Shown: positions 39,165-47,599 of the stretch, piece after piece
Position numbering within the stretch: the first letter of the stretch is position 1
How the letters are laid out: the number at the start of each line of letters is the position of its first letter
Source of the DNA: CAZXMB01 sp964641715
GTDB lineage: Bacteria; Desulfobacterota; BSN033; UBA1163
Reading direction: 5' to 3'
DNA: 47,747 nt
NCBI GenBank assembly: GCA_964641715.1
Contig: CAZXMB010000001.1
Span: 1-47,747, forward strand
The notes under the pieces: model-generated
What the model saw: only the letters and a program-made list of their open reading frames with translations
Told to the model about the DNA's origin: nothing
The model's database searches: none
Made by a program: the position numbers and the translations under genes

Positions 39165-41117
39165 ATGAAGAAGCTGGGTGTCTTTATCTGTCACTGTGGA
39201 GTCAATATTGCCGGCACCGTGGATGTTAAATCGGTCGCTGAAAAGATGGGCAGGGTTGAGGATGTCTGCCATAGCACCGATTATATCTATATGTGCTCCG
39301 ATCCGGGGCAACAGCTCATCCGGGAGGCGATCCGGGAAAAAGGGCTGGAGGGGGTGGTCGTAGCCTGTTGCTCACCCAACATGCATGAGAACACCTTCCG
39401 AAAGGCCGTGAGATCTCAGGGGATGAACCCCTACCTCTGTGAGATCGCCAATATTCGGGAACAATGCAGCTGGGTTCACCAGAAGGAGAAGGAGGAGGCC
39501 ACACGAAAGGCGGAGGAGATCATCCTGGCCACCTTAGAGAAGGTGAGACGAAACGAAGAACTTGAAGCGATTGCAATGAGCATCCACAGAAACGTTCTGG
39601 TGATCGGGGGAGGGATCGCGGGGATGACCGCTTCCCTCGATCTGGCCAACGGAGGCTATGAGGTCATCCTGCTGGAAAGAAAGTCCGCTTTGGGAGGCCA
39701 CATGGCCCAGCTTTCAAAGACCTTTCCCGATCTTTCTCCTGCAGTCCCGGATCTCCTCACCAAAGCATCAGAGGTTGAGAAACATCCGAGGATTGATCTT
39801 CATTGTAATTCAGAGCTGGAGGAGGTCAAGGGATTTGTGGGAAATTTTGACCTGACCCTTCGGGAAAAAGCCACTTATGTGGATCGAAAGAAGTGCAACG
39901 GTTGCGGCCTCTGTATCGAAAGCTGTCCTGTGGAATATGCCTCCCCATTCGAAAGAGGGCTCGGTATGCGGAAAGCGATTGATCTGGCCTATCCTCATTG
40001 CGTTCCCCATCAGCCCATGATTGCTCGTGACCGGTGCCAATATTTCAAAGATGGGAGCTGCAGAAGGTGTGAAGAGGTTTGCCCCGAAGCGGCCATCCGT
40101 TTTGACCAGGAGGATGAAAAGATTCAAAAGAAGGCCGGTGCCATTGTCGTCGCCACCGGTTATGAACTTTATCCCAGGGAAGCATTGGGAGAATATGGGT
40201 ATGGTGAGATTTCGGATGTGATTGATGGCCTCACATTTGAGCGGATGCTATCACCGGATGGGCCCACCCGTGGAAAGGTCATTCGACCCTCCGACGGGAA
40301 GATCCCGAAAGAGATGGTCTTTATTCAGTGCGTTGCCTCAAGGGATCCCGATCGCTATATGCCTTACTGTTCCCGTATCTGTTGCATGGTTACGGCCAAG
40401 CAGGCAAAAATTTATAAAGAACAGGTCCCGGATGGTCAACCCTATATTTTCTATATGGACATCCGGTCCGATGGGAAAGGCTACGAGGAATTTCTCCAGA
40501 AAACGATCGAGGAGAAACAGATCCTCTATCTCAGGGGGAGGGTTTCAAGGGTTTTCCAGGACGATGGGAAGGTGAGGGTCCTGGGTGTGGATACCCTCAC
40601 CGGGAGGATGGTGGAAGTCGGAGCAGATATGGTCGTATTGGCCACAGCCATCGTTCCGAGCAATGGTGTGAAGGACCTGGCGGCCAGACTGAGAGCGACC
40701 GTAGACAAACACGGATTTTTAACAGAGGCCCATATCAAGCTCTATCCGGTGGAAAGTTCAACGAAGGGGATTTATCTTGCGGGTTGCGGTCAGAGTCCGA
40801 AGGACATTACGGATACGGTCTCTCAGGCATCCGCCACAGCCAGCAAGATTCAGGCATTGCTTTCCACGGACCAACTTTTACAGGATCCCCTCATCGCCCA
40901 TGTGGATGAGGCTATCTGTAGCGGTTGCGGCATCTGTGTTGAGATATGTCCCTATGAGGCGAGGGAGATGGATGATCGACGGGGGATTTCAATCGTTCAC
41001 AGCGCCCTCTGTCAGGGGTGCGGCGCCTGCATTGCCGCCTGTCCGAACTTTTCCTGTGAGCTCAGAAATTCCTCCTCAGCCCAAACCCTTCGCATGGTGG
41101 ATACGTTTATCACGTAA
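39165..41117 (+). CDS. HdrA-like subunit, full length (copy 2), altered cysteine motif
   Basis: A 650-aa protein: N-terminal HdrA domain (KLGVFICHCG, about 1-135), FAD domain (VIGGGIAGMTAS, about 145), inserted ferredoxin (CNGCGLCIESCP; CRRCEEVCP), Cys-x12-Cys-x3-CysCys (FIQC ... YCSRICC), and a C-terminal two-cluster ferredoxin (CSGCGICVEICP; CQGCGACIAACP). It is clearly paralogous to the 436-aa protein, but the conserved DCAQC is replaced by DLSPAVP, so both Cys are lost. This hints at a different role from copy 1, for example one bifurcating and one electron-relay flavin in a heterodimer. It is followed by a hairpin repeat and hdrC copy 2. Confidence 0.9.
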   Translation: MKKLGVFICHCGVNIAGTVDVKSVAEKMGRVEDVCHSTDYIYMCSDPGQQLIREAIREKGLEGVVVACCSPNMHENTFRKAVRSQGMNPYLCEIANIREQCSWVHQKEKEEATRKAEEIILATLEKVRRNEELEAIAMSIHRNVLVIGGGIAGMTASLDLANGGYEVILLERKSALGGHMAQLSKTFPDLSPAVPDLLTKASEVEKHPRIDLHCNSELEEVKGFVGNFDLTLREKATYVDRKKCNGCGLCIESCPVEYASPFERGLGMRKAIDLAYPHCVPHQPMIARDRCQYFKDGSCRRCEEVCPEAAIRFDQEDEKIQKKAGAIVVATGYELYPREALGEYGYGEISDVIDGLTFERMLSPDGPTRGKVIRPSDGKIPKEMVFIQCVASRDPDRYMPYCSRICCMVTAKQAKIYKEQVPDGQPYIFYMDIRSDGKGYEEFLQKTIEEKQILYLRGRVSRVFQDDGKVRVLGVDTLTGRMVEVGADMVVLATAIVPSNGVKDLAARLRATVDKHGFLTEAHIKLYPVESSTKGIYLAGCGQSPKDITDTVSQASATASKIQALLSTDQLLQDPLIAHVDEAICSGCGICVEICPYEAREMDDRRGISIVHSALCQGCGACIAACPNFSCELRNSSSAQTLRMVDTFIT

Positions 41118-41157
41118 TCCCCCCAACCCCCCTTTAGAAAAGGGGGCGAGAGGGGAT
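41117..41157 (+). repeat. C-rich/G-rich hairpin repeat, terminator-like
   Basis: CCCCCTTT-AGA-AAAGGGGG nested within ATCCCC/GGGGAT, followed by TTTTTG. This element type recurs in many bacterial genomes as a dispersed repeat. Its place directly after a stop inside a gene cluster suggests partial termination. Confidence 0.65.
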
Positions 41158-41189
41158 TTTTGTAGATGAAATAAAAGGAGGTTTCAGAA

Positions 41190-41747
41190 TTGGAATCGGT
41201 CGCCATCATGGAAAAGGATATGTCCCCTTTCTTGGAAGAGGCCAAGAGACGTAGCGGAGAGGACCTGAGCCTCTGTTACCAATGCCTGAAATGCACGGCG
41301 GGTTGCCCGACTGCTCCTTATATGGATATCCGACCCAATCAAATCATCCGGATGATTCAGATGGGGATGAAACAGGAGGTTTTAGGGAGCAGTGCCATCT
41401 GGCTCTGTGTCTCCTGTGAGACCTGCGGGACACGATGCCCGAATAAGATCGATATCGGTGTCCTGATGGATGCTTTGCGAGAAATGGCCATTGAGGAAGG
41501 GGTGACGGCTAAGGAGAAGAACATCCATCTTCTTCATGAGGCTTTTGTCCAGAGTATCAGGCGGGGGGGAAGGGTCCATGAAGCAACGATGCTGATCGAC
41601 TACAAATTGAGAAGCAGGGATTTCCTGACCGACCTCGTCCCGGGCATGGTGCTCTTTATGAAAGGGAAGATCCCTCTTTTTCCAAGTTTCGTGAAGGGGC
41701 GGGATGAAATTAAGAGGATCTTTGAGAGGTGTACTAAGGTGCGATAA
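41190..41747 (+). CDS. HdrC-like subunit (copy 2)
   Basis: A 185-aa protein with two four-Cys cluster motifs (CYQCLKCTAGCP; CVSCETCGTRCP) and a longer C-terminal helical region than copy 1, including VPGMVLFMKGKIPLFPSF. A start at TTG 41190 is supported by AAAGGAGG seven bases before it; the first ATG (41208) is too far from that site. It serves as the electron wire between HdrA and the HdrB encoded next. Its second cluster motif is CETCGTRCP where copy 1 has CLQCTSRCP. Confidence 0.88.
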   Translation: MESVAIMEKDMSPFLEEAKRRSGEDLSLCYQCLKCTAGCPTAPYMDIRPNQIIRMIQMGMKQEVLGSSAIWLCVSCETCGTRCPNKIDIGVLMDALREMAIEEGVTAKEKNIHLLHEAFVQSIRRGGRVHEATMLIDYKLRSRDFLTDLVPGMVLFMKGKIPLFPSFVKGRDEIKRIFERCTKVR

Positions 41748-41748
41748 T

Positions 41749-41871
41749 TCCAAGGTTCAAAATTCAAATGTCGAAGGAATTTCAAATGATACAATACCAA
41801 GACATTTTGGAATATTTGGGCTTTGAAATTCGTTTGAGCTTTGGCGTTTGGCATTTGGAAATTTACGGAGG
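41749..41871. repeat. Inverted repeat of TTTGGNN/TTCAAAN heptamer words
   Basis: The left part has GGTTCAA, AATTCAA, ATTTCAA; the right part has TTTGGGC, TTTGAAA, TTTGAGC, TTTGGCG, TTTGGCA, TTTGGAA in 7-nt register (about 41814-41865). The arms are approximate complements. The hdrB Shine-Dalgarno (CGGAGG) follows just outside. Confidence 0.7.
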
Positions 41872-41877
41872 TTTGTA

Positions 41878-42723
41878 ATGAGATTTTCCTATTTTCCGGG
41901 GTGCACTGAACATTCTACATCCGTCGAATACGGGATGTCCACCCATGCGGTCTTTGAAGCCCTGGGGATGAACCTGATCGAGATTGAGGACTGGAACTGC
42001 TGCGGTGCGGCCGCCACGCACAGCATCAATCATCTTCTCTCCCTCTGCCTCCCGGCGAGAAACATCTCAAAGGCCCAGTCCGCTCAGGGGGGTCCCCTGG
42101 TCGTTCCCTGTGCGGGATGTTTCAATATGCTGAAGAGAACAGAATATGTTCTCAAATACGATGAGGCTAAACGCAAGGAGATCGAGGAGATCGTAGGATT
42201 TCAATATCAGCCCTCCTTTGAAATTCTGGCATTGATGGATGTGATCCTGAACCGGATCGGCCTGGAGAAGATCCGGGAAAAGGTCAAAAGACCCCTGAAG
42301 GGATTGAGGCCTGCCTGTTACTATGGTTGCGCCTTGGTCCGGCACCCCAGGGTGACCCAATTCGATGATCCTGAGAATCCGCAATATATGGACCGGTTGA
42401 TGGAGGCCCTCGGTGCCCAACCGGTGGAGTGGTCCTATAAGATTGACTGTTGCGGTGCGGATCTCGCTCTTACCTATGGGAATGTGGTTAAGAAGCTGGT
42501 GGGGAGGATCGTCTCTATGGCAAAAGAGGCAGGAGCACAGTGTATCGTTACCTCGTGCGGCCTCTGCCAGGCCAATCTCGAGATGAGACAGGATCTGGGT
42601 CTTCCTATCTTTTACTTTACGGAATTAATGGGAGTGGCATTCGGTGTGGAGAAGCAGGAGAGCTGGTGGAAGAAGCATATGATCTCTCCGAAGGGATTAT
42701 TGGAATCGTTGGGCCTGGTATAA
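41878..42723 (+). CDS. HdrB-like subunit (copy 2)
   Basis: A 281-aa protein with both CCG motifs complete: FPGC, NCCGAA, PCAGC in the first half and YYGC, IDCCGA, SCGLC in the second. It is paralogous to copy 1 but clearly diverged, so the two may reduce different acceptors. ATG 41878 has a GGAGG site 8 bp upstream; an ATG 30 bp earlier is in the repeat and is rejected. It is followed by a palindromic repeat and the fused HdrA. Confidence 0.9.
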   Translation: MRFSYFPGCTEHSTSVEYGMSTHAVFEALGMNLIEIEDWNCCGAAATHSINHLLSLCLPARNISKAQSAQGGPLVVPCAGCFNMLKRTEYVLKYDEAKRKEIEEIVGFQYQPSFEILALMDVILNRIGLEKIREKVKRPLKGLRPACYYGCALVRHPRVTQFDDPENPQYMDRLMEALGAQPVEWSYKIDCCGADLALTYGNVVKKLVGRIVSMAKEAGAQCIVTSCGLCQANLEMRQDLGLPIFYFTELMGVAFGVEKQESWWKKHMISPKGLLESLGLV

Positions 42724-42745
42724 AATAATCTTCCCTTTCCCCTTT

Positions 42746-42776
42746 CGTAGGGAACGGTTTCAAACCGTTCCCTACG
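42746..42776. repeat. 31-nt near-perfect palindrome
   Basis: CGTAGGGAACGGTTT and AAACCGTTCCCTACG are perfect 15-nt arms around a single C. C-rich sequence precedes it and G-rich sequence follows (CCCCTTT ... GGGGTTGGGGG), so a cruciform or hairpin is expected. It lies in the 79-bp gap between hdrB copy 2 and the fused hdrA. Confidence 0.85.
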
Positions 42777-42802
42777 GGGTTGGGGGATTTGAGAGGACAA
42801 GG

Positions 42803-45800
42803 ATGGAGCAGAAGAAGATGAGGGGTGACAAGAGTTCGGCATTGGTGATCGGCGCAGGGATTGCCGGGATGCAATCCAGCCTTCTCCTTGCAGAGATGGG
42901 ACGGAAGGTCTTTCTTTTAGAACAGGGACCGGCCATCGGAGGATATTTCCCCTTATTGGATAAAACCTTCCCCACCAACTCCTGCGGGGTCTGTTTCATG
43001 ACGCCCACCCCTCCTGCCTTCTGTCCAATCTATGAATGTCGTCTTCACGATAATATTGAACTCCTTCCCTATTCAGAGGTGACGGGAGTAGAGGGAGAAG
43101 GGGGAGATTTTAAGGTCTTTATCCTTCGAAAGCCGCGGTTCGTTGACCCCAATCGATGTACGATGTGTGAGGCCTGTATTCGGGTCTGCCCGGTTGAGGT
43201 TGAGAGGGAATTCGGCGGCGGGCTAGAGAAACGGAAGGCCATCTACCTTCCCTACCCCCAGGCTATCCCTCAGAGCCTTGTGATCGATCCAAAAACCTGC
43301 ACACGGTGTGGAGAGTGTGTCAGGGCCTGTACTCCGGGTGCGATCGATCTGGAAATGAAAGAAGTGAAGGAGACTCTTCAGGTTGGGTGTATTCTCCTGG
43401 GGTTTGGATTTGAACCCTTCTGGGCTCAACGGAAAGGGGAGTATGGTTTTGGCCGGTATAAAAATGTGATGACGAGCATCCAGTTTGAAAGACTTCTTTC
43501 CACTTCCAGCCCTTCGCAAGGCTTTCCGGTTCGCCTTTCTGACGGAAAGAAGATGGAGAAGATCGCCTTTATCCAATGTGTCGGATCGAGGGATCCATCC
43601 TGCGGTCAGGAGCACTGTTCTACCATCTGCTGTATGTATGCGACCAAACAGGCGATGATCGCTAAAGATCGTTCCCCTGGTCTTAAAGTGGCCTTTTTCT
43701 ATATGGATATCCGACCCATGGGCAAGGATTATGAACGATATTATGAGAAGGCAAAGAATGAATATGGGATCGAATATATCCGGAGCGCCATCTCTTCGAT
43801 CAAAGAGGTTCAACAGACAAAGAATCTTCTCATCAACTATGTGAGGGAGGATGGGGCCTTCGAGGAGAAGGAATTCGATGCGGTCATCCTTTCTGTTGGA
43901 TTCACTCCACCCCAAACGATCCAGAACTTCGCCCAGGGCCTGGGCCTCCGGTTAAATCCCCAGGGATTCTGTCAGACCGATGAGTTTCATCCGGCAGAGA
44001 CATCGGTCAAAGGAATTTTTGTGGGGGGAGCATTTCGCAATCCCAGGGATATCCCGGAGACAGTGGTTGAAGGTTCAAGTGCGGCGGCGATGGCGGCCTC
44101 TTTTCTTTCTCCCCATTCGACTCTTAAGGAAAGAAAGGAATATCCTGCAGAAGGAACCCTGGGTGAGGAGATTCCGAGAGTCGGGGTCTTTATCTGCCAT
44201 TGCGGTGAAGAATTGAAGAAGAATCTTTCCATCGCTGAGCTGGTCGAAGGAGCGAAGCGTTTAAAAGAGGTCGTCTATGCAGGAGAAATTGGATTGGCCT
44301 GCCTTCCCGAAGATCTCAACCAGATCAAGATCAAGATAGGTGAGGACAGCCTGAACCGGATCGTGATTGCCGGTTGTTCCCATCGGGAGATCCGGAAGTC
44401 CATGGAGGAGATGGCCAGGGGGATGGGTTTTAATCCTTTTCTCATGGAGTTCGCCAATATCCGGGAGCAATGTGCCTTTGTCCATCGAGAATTTCCGGAA
44501 TTAGCTACACAAAAGGCGATGACCCTGATCCGGATGGCCGTCGAGAGGGCGAGGCGGGTTCAACCCCTTCGAAAGGGGAGTCAGAAGGTTGAGAAGAAAG
44601 GATTGGTGGTAGGTGGAGGGGTGGCCGGCATGACCGCTTCTCTCCGGTTGGCCGAGAGAGGATATGAGGTCTTTCTGGTCGAGAAGGAGAAGGAGCCGGG
44701 TGGAAACTTGAGGGGGTCTTACTATACCCTGAAGGGCTCGGATCCTCAACTCCTTTTGAATGATCTGATTCAAAAAGTGAAAAGCAGCCCCCTCATCCAT
44801 CTCTATTCAGAGGCAGAAGTTTCGGGCTGTGAAAGGAAGAATGGTCGCTATCAGACGAAGATCCGTTACCCTGGTGGAGAGGAGATTTTAGACCACGGAG
44901 TGATCATCCTTGCCACAGGGGGAAAAGAGGTCACCCCGAAAGAGTATTTATACGGGGAGGACCCCGGGGTGATGACGCAGAGAGAATTAGAAAAGATGAT
45001 TCACTTTCGTGATAGTGGGCTGAAAGATCTCCGTTCGGTCGTGATGATTCAATGTGTGGGCTCAAGGGATGAAGAACATCCTTACTGCAGCCGCATCTGT
45101 TGCAGCCAGGCCATTAAGAACGCCCTCCGGCTGAAGGAGGAGGCCCCTGAGTTGAATATCTACATCCTCTACCGGGATGTAAGGACTTATGGATTTTATG
45201 AGACTTATTATCAGGAGGCAAGGGGTAAGGGAGTCATTTTCATCCGGTATGATCCGGAGAATAAACCAAAAGTAATATCCCGGAATAAAAGGCTTTCTGT
45301 TTTGGTTTTTGATCCGGTCATAGGAAATCAGGTGACCCTCCCTGCAGACCGGGTCATCCTCAGCGCCGGAATTGAACCTCATGACCACCGGGGTTTGGCA
45401 AAGATCTTTGATGTGGAACTCACCTCCGATGGTTTTTTTATGGAGGCCAATCCAAAATCCGCCCCTCTCGATTCGGTGGACCGGGGGAAATTTTTCTGCG
45501 GTCTATGCCATTCGCCCAATTTCATCGAAGATTCGATCTCTCAGGGGAATGCGGCTGCCGCTCGAGCGGAGACGATTCTTTCTAAAGAGAGGATGGAGGA
45601 AAAAGCCTACCGTGCCTATGTGATTAAGAGACTCTGCTGTGGATGCGGTCTCTGCGTGACGGTCTGCCCCTATGAGGCCCGGGAACTGAACGAAGAGGAA
45701 GGCAAGGCTGAGGTGATCGATTCCCTCTGCCAGGGCTGCGGAAATTGTGTCATCGCCTGCAGAAACGGGGCTTCCCAGCAACAGAACTTTGAAAAAGGCC

Positions 45801-45835
45801 TGAACATGGCTGTCCTTGATGCGGCCATTGACTGA
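42803..45835 (+). CDS. Tandem HdrA-HdrA fusion protein
   Basis: A 1010-aa protein with two HdrA-type flavin units. Half 1 (1-445): FAD motif VIGAGIAGMQSS, SCGVC of the TFPTNSCGVC block, inserted ferredoxin (CTMCEACIRVCP; CTRCGECVRACTP) and FIQC-x12-C-x3-CC. Half 2: HdrA N-terminal domain (VGVFICHCGEE, about 460-590), FAD motif VVGGGVAGMTAS (about 602), no inserted ferredoxin, MIQC ... YCSRICC with x10 spacing, and a C-terminal ferredoxin (CCGCGLCVTVCP; CQGCGNCVIACR). Two flavins and about seven iron-sulfur clusters are predicted. A fusion may fix the stoichiometry of two normally separate HdrA subunits. mvhD follows after a 121-bp gap. Confidence 0.9.
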   Translation: MEQKKMRGDKSSALVIGAGIAGMQSSLLLAEMGRKVFLLEQGPAIGGYFPLLDKTFPTNSCGVCFMTPTPPAFCPIYECRLHDNIELLPYSEVTGVEGEGGDFKVFILRKPRFVDPNRCTMCEACIRVCPVEVEREFGGGLEKRKAIYLPYPQAIPQSLVIDPKTCTRCGECVRACTPGAIDLEMKEVKETLQVGCILLGFGFEPFWAQRKGEYGFGRYKNVMTSIQFERLLSTSSPSQGFPVRLSDGKKMEKIAFIQCVGSRDPSCGQEHCSTICCMYATKQAMIAKDRSPGLKVAFFYMDIRPMGKDYERYYEKAKNEYGIEYIRSAISSIKEVQQTKNLLINYVREDGAFEEKEFDAVILSVGFTPPQTIQNFAQGLGLRLNPQGFCQTDEFHPAETSVKGIFVGGAFRNPRDIPETVVEGSSAAAMAASFLSPHSTLKERKEYPAEGTLGEEIPRVGVFICHCGEELKKNLSIAELVEGAKRLKEVVYAGEIGLACLPEDLNQIKIKIGEDSLNRIVIAGCSHREIRKSMEEMARGMGFNPFLMEFANIREQCAFVHREFPELATQKAMTLIRMAVERARRVQPLRKGSQKVEKKGLVVGGGVAGMTASLRLAERGYEVFLVEKEKEPGGNLRGSYYTLKGSDPQLLLNDLIQKVKSSPLIHLYSEAEVSGCERKNGRYQTKIRYPGGEEILDHGVIILATGGKEVTPKEYLYGEDPGVMTQRELEKMIHFRDSGLKDLRSVVMIQCVGSRDEEHPYCSRICCSQAIKNALRLKEEAPELNIYILYRDVRTYGFYETYYQEARGKGVIFIRYDPENKPKVISRNKRLSVLVFDPVIGNQVTLPADRVILSAGIEPHDHRGLAKIFDVELTSDGFFMEANPKSAPLDSVDRGKFFCGLCHSPNFIEDSISQGNAAAARAETILSKERMEEKAYRAYVIKRLCCGCGLCVTVCPYEARELNEEEGKAEVIDSLCQGCGNCVIACRNGASQQQNFEKGLNMAVLDAAID

Positions 45836-45839
45836 AGAC

Positions 45840-45950
45840 GATAGAGGTTTAAGGAGCGGTCGTTTTGACCTTGAGGTTTGAGACTAAAGATTTTTCCTCC
45901 CGCCTTAAGCGAAGCGATCCTCAAACGAAGTGATCCTTGAACTTAGGAGG
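45840..45950. repeat. Inverted/tandem repeat with CGAAGYGATCC units
   Basis: Two CGAAGYGATCC units lie in tandem (GCGAAGCGATCCTCA, ACGAAGTGATCCTTGA; about 45907-45941). CCTTGAGGTTTGAG and CTCAAAC / CCTTGAACTTAGG form complementary segments with the left part (GAGGTTTAAGGAG). A similar CACGAAGTGATGAACCGAAGG occurs at about 47622-47643. Confidence 0.6.
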
Positions 45951-45956
45951 TAAATC

Positions 45957-46379
45957 ATGTCTGACTTCGAACCAAGGATTATTGCTTTTCTCTGTCACTG
46001 GTGTACCTATACGGGAGCCGACCTCGCCGGGACAACACGACAGCAATATCCGCCCAATATCCGTATCATCCACCTGATGTGTTCGGGAGCGGTGGACTCG
46101 ATTTATATCCTGAAGGCACTCATTGATGGTGCAGACGGAGTGCTCATCGGAGGGTGTCATCCCGGGGACTGCCATTATCAAACGGGAAATTTTAAGGCCC
46201 GCAGGAGGGTTGCCATTTTAAAGAACATTCTTGATCAGATGGGTTTTAAAGAAGATCGGATCTGGATGAGGTGGATCAGTGCGAGCGAGGGAAAACTTTT
46301 TGCGGATACGGTGACCAAGATGGTTGAAGAGCTGAAGAAGATGGGGCCAAATCCAATGAAACAATTATGGAATGCCTAA
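45957..46379 (+). CDS. MvhD/FlpD-like [2Fe-2S] electron-transfer subunit
   Basis: A 140-aa protein of the methyl-viologen-reducing hydrogenase delta subunit family. Cys residues lie in FLCHWCTY, HLMCSGAVD and GGCHPGDCHY, which form the [2Fe-2S] site. In methanogens this subunit passes electrons from a hydrogenase or formate dehydrogenase to HdrA. Here it sits between the fused HdrA and an FrhB/FdhB-like protein, as expected for an input module. Shine-Dalgarno AGGAGG at about 45944-45949. Confidence 0.93.
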   Translation: MSDFEPRIIAFLCHWCTYTGADLAGTTRQQYPPNIRIIHLMCSGAVDSIYILKALIDGADGVLIGGCHPGDCHYQTGNFKARRRVAILKNILDQMGFKEDRIWMRWISASEGKLFADTVTKMVEELKKMGPNPMKQLWNA

Positions 46380-46444
46380 TAAAAAAAGACGCTGAGCGCC
46401 TGGCGATATGCGCATAGCGAAAAATGAAAGGAGAATGACCAGAA
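46380..46444. repeat. Short inverted repeat with GCGC words
   Basis: GCTGAGCGC and GCGCATAGC (about 46392-46425) are imperfect arms. AAAGGAG follows as the ribosome binding site for the next gene. The gap is 65 bp. Confidence 0.4.
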
Positions 46445-47593
46445 ATGGCGAGGCAGGCAATGCTGAGAGTTTCAGAAGGAAAGACAGAAGGAGCGATGAT
46501 TGGGTTTCTGAAGTCTCTTTTAGAAAAAGGAGTTGTGGAGGCAATGCTCATTCCCAAGGCTCTCCCTTCACAGGACGGATTTGCACAAACACTCATCCGG
46601 GACCCGGAGAAGTTAAACGGAGTGTGTATCCTATCACCCACCCTGCCGGTTCAATCAGCAAGGGTTGCGTCCTTTCTCTCTATTAAAAATTTGAACAGGA
46701 AGGTGGCAGTGGTACTCAAGGCATGTGAGATCAGGGCCATCGTGGAGCTCTCCAAATTCCTTCAGGTCAAGTTGGATCACCTCTGTCTGGTCGGGGTCGA
46801 CTGCCCCGGAACATTTGAGGTTCCTGATTATTCGAAGATGGCACAGGAAGGAAAAGGAGGCGAACATCTTTCCCGGGAGATATTCAGAAGGATGGAAAAC
46901 GGGGAGGTGATTCCTCCCCAGGGATACTCCTTCCGGAACGCCTGTCAGATATGCGAATATCCAATCACAAAGGCCGATATCCATATCCAATTATTCGGCT
47001 ACAAAACAGACCAGACGATAGGGCTTGAGATCGGAGAGAAGCTGGAGAAAGAGCTTGAGGAGAAAGGGATACTCCTTGATCCAGGAGGGGAATCGGCCCG
47101 GAGAGGAGATGTCCTCCAGAAGCTCATCGCAGAGAGGACGAAGAGAAGGGATTCGGTATTCCAGGAGTTCAAAGGGATGGTCAAGGATCTCGGATCCTTT
47201 CTGGACCGGTTTTCATCCTGCATCCGATGCCATAACTGCATGGTGGCTTGCCCGATCTGTTATTGCAAGGAATGCGTCTTCAGAACAGCGATCTTTGAAC
47301 ATGACGGAGACCAATTTTTAAGATGGGCGGATCGTAAGGGAGGAATTCGAATGCCTACTGACACGCTTATCTTTCACCTTATCCGGATGTCCCATATGGT
47401 CACCTCCTGTGTCGGATGCGGTCTCTGTGATAGTGCCTGTCCAAGCCGACTGCCGGTTGCCACTCTCTTCAGGAGTGTGGGGGATAGAATTCAAAGGATG
47501 TTTAACTATGTCCCGGGAAGGGATGCCAGTGAGACACCACCTGTCGCCTCCTTCAGGGAGGATGAGTTGAAGATCGAATCAGGAGCTTTATAG
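46445..47593 (+). CDS. FrhB/FdhB-like flavin and iron-sulfur subunit
   Basis: A 382-aa protein resembling the beta subunit of F420-reducing hydrogenase/formate dehydrogenase. The N-terminal domain (about 1-130) has AVVLKACEIRAIVEL and GVDCPGTFE. The middle holds Cys in NACQICEYP. The C-terminal part has CIRCHNCMVACPICYCKEC and a further cluster motif CVGCGLCDSACP. It is expected to take electrons from formate dehydrogenase, a reduced deazaflavin or a similar donor and hand them to MvhD. The catalytic partner, if any, would lie beyond the window. The assignment to the superfamily is good; the donor is not determined. Confidence 0.8.
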   Translation: MARQAMLRVSEGKTEGAMIGFLKSLLEKGVVEAMLIPKALPSQDGFAQTLIRDPEKLNGVCILSPTLPVQSARVASFLSIKNLNRKVAVVLKACEIRAIVELSKFLQVKLDHLCLVGVDCPGTFEVPDYSKMAQEGKGGEHLSREIFRRMENGEVIPPQGYSFRNACQICEYPITKADIHIQLFGYKTDQTIGLEIGEKLEKELEEKGILLDPGGESARRGDVLQKLIAERTKRRDSVFQEFKGMVKDLGSFLDRFSSCIRCHNCMVACPICYCKECVFRTAIFEHDGDQFLRWADRKGGIRMPTDTLIFHLIRMSHMVTSCVGCGLCDSACPSRLPVATLFRSVGDRIQRMFNYVPGRDASETPPVASFREDELKIESGAL

Positions 47594-47599
47594 AAATTT

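Noticed and set aside
36308..45835. Qmo (quinone-interacting) complex of sulfate reduction
   Set aside because: The short HdrA recalls QmoA, but no membrane QmoC-like subunit, no QmoB-MvhD fusion and no aprAB genes are present.
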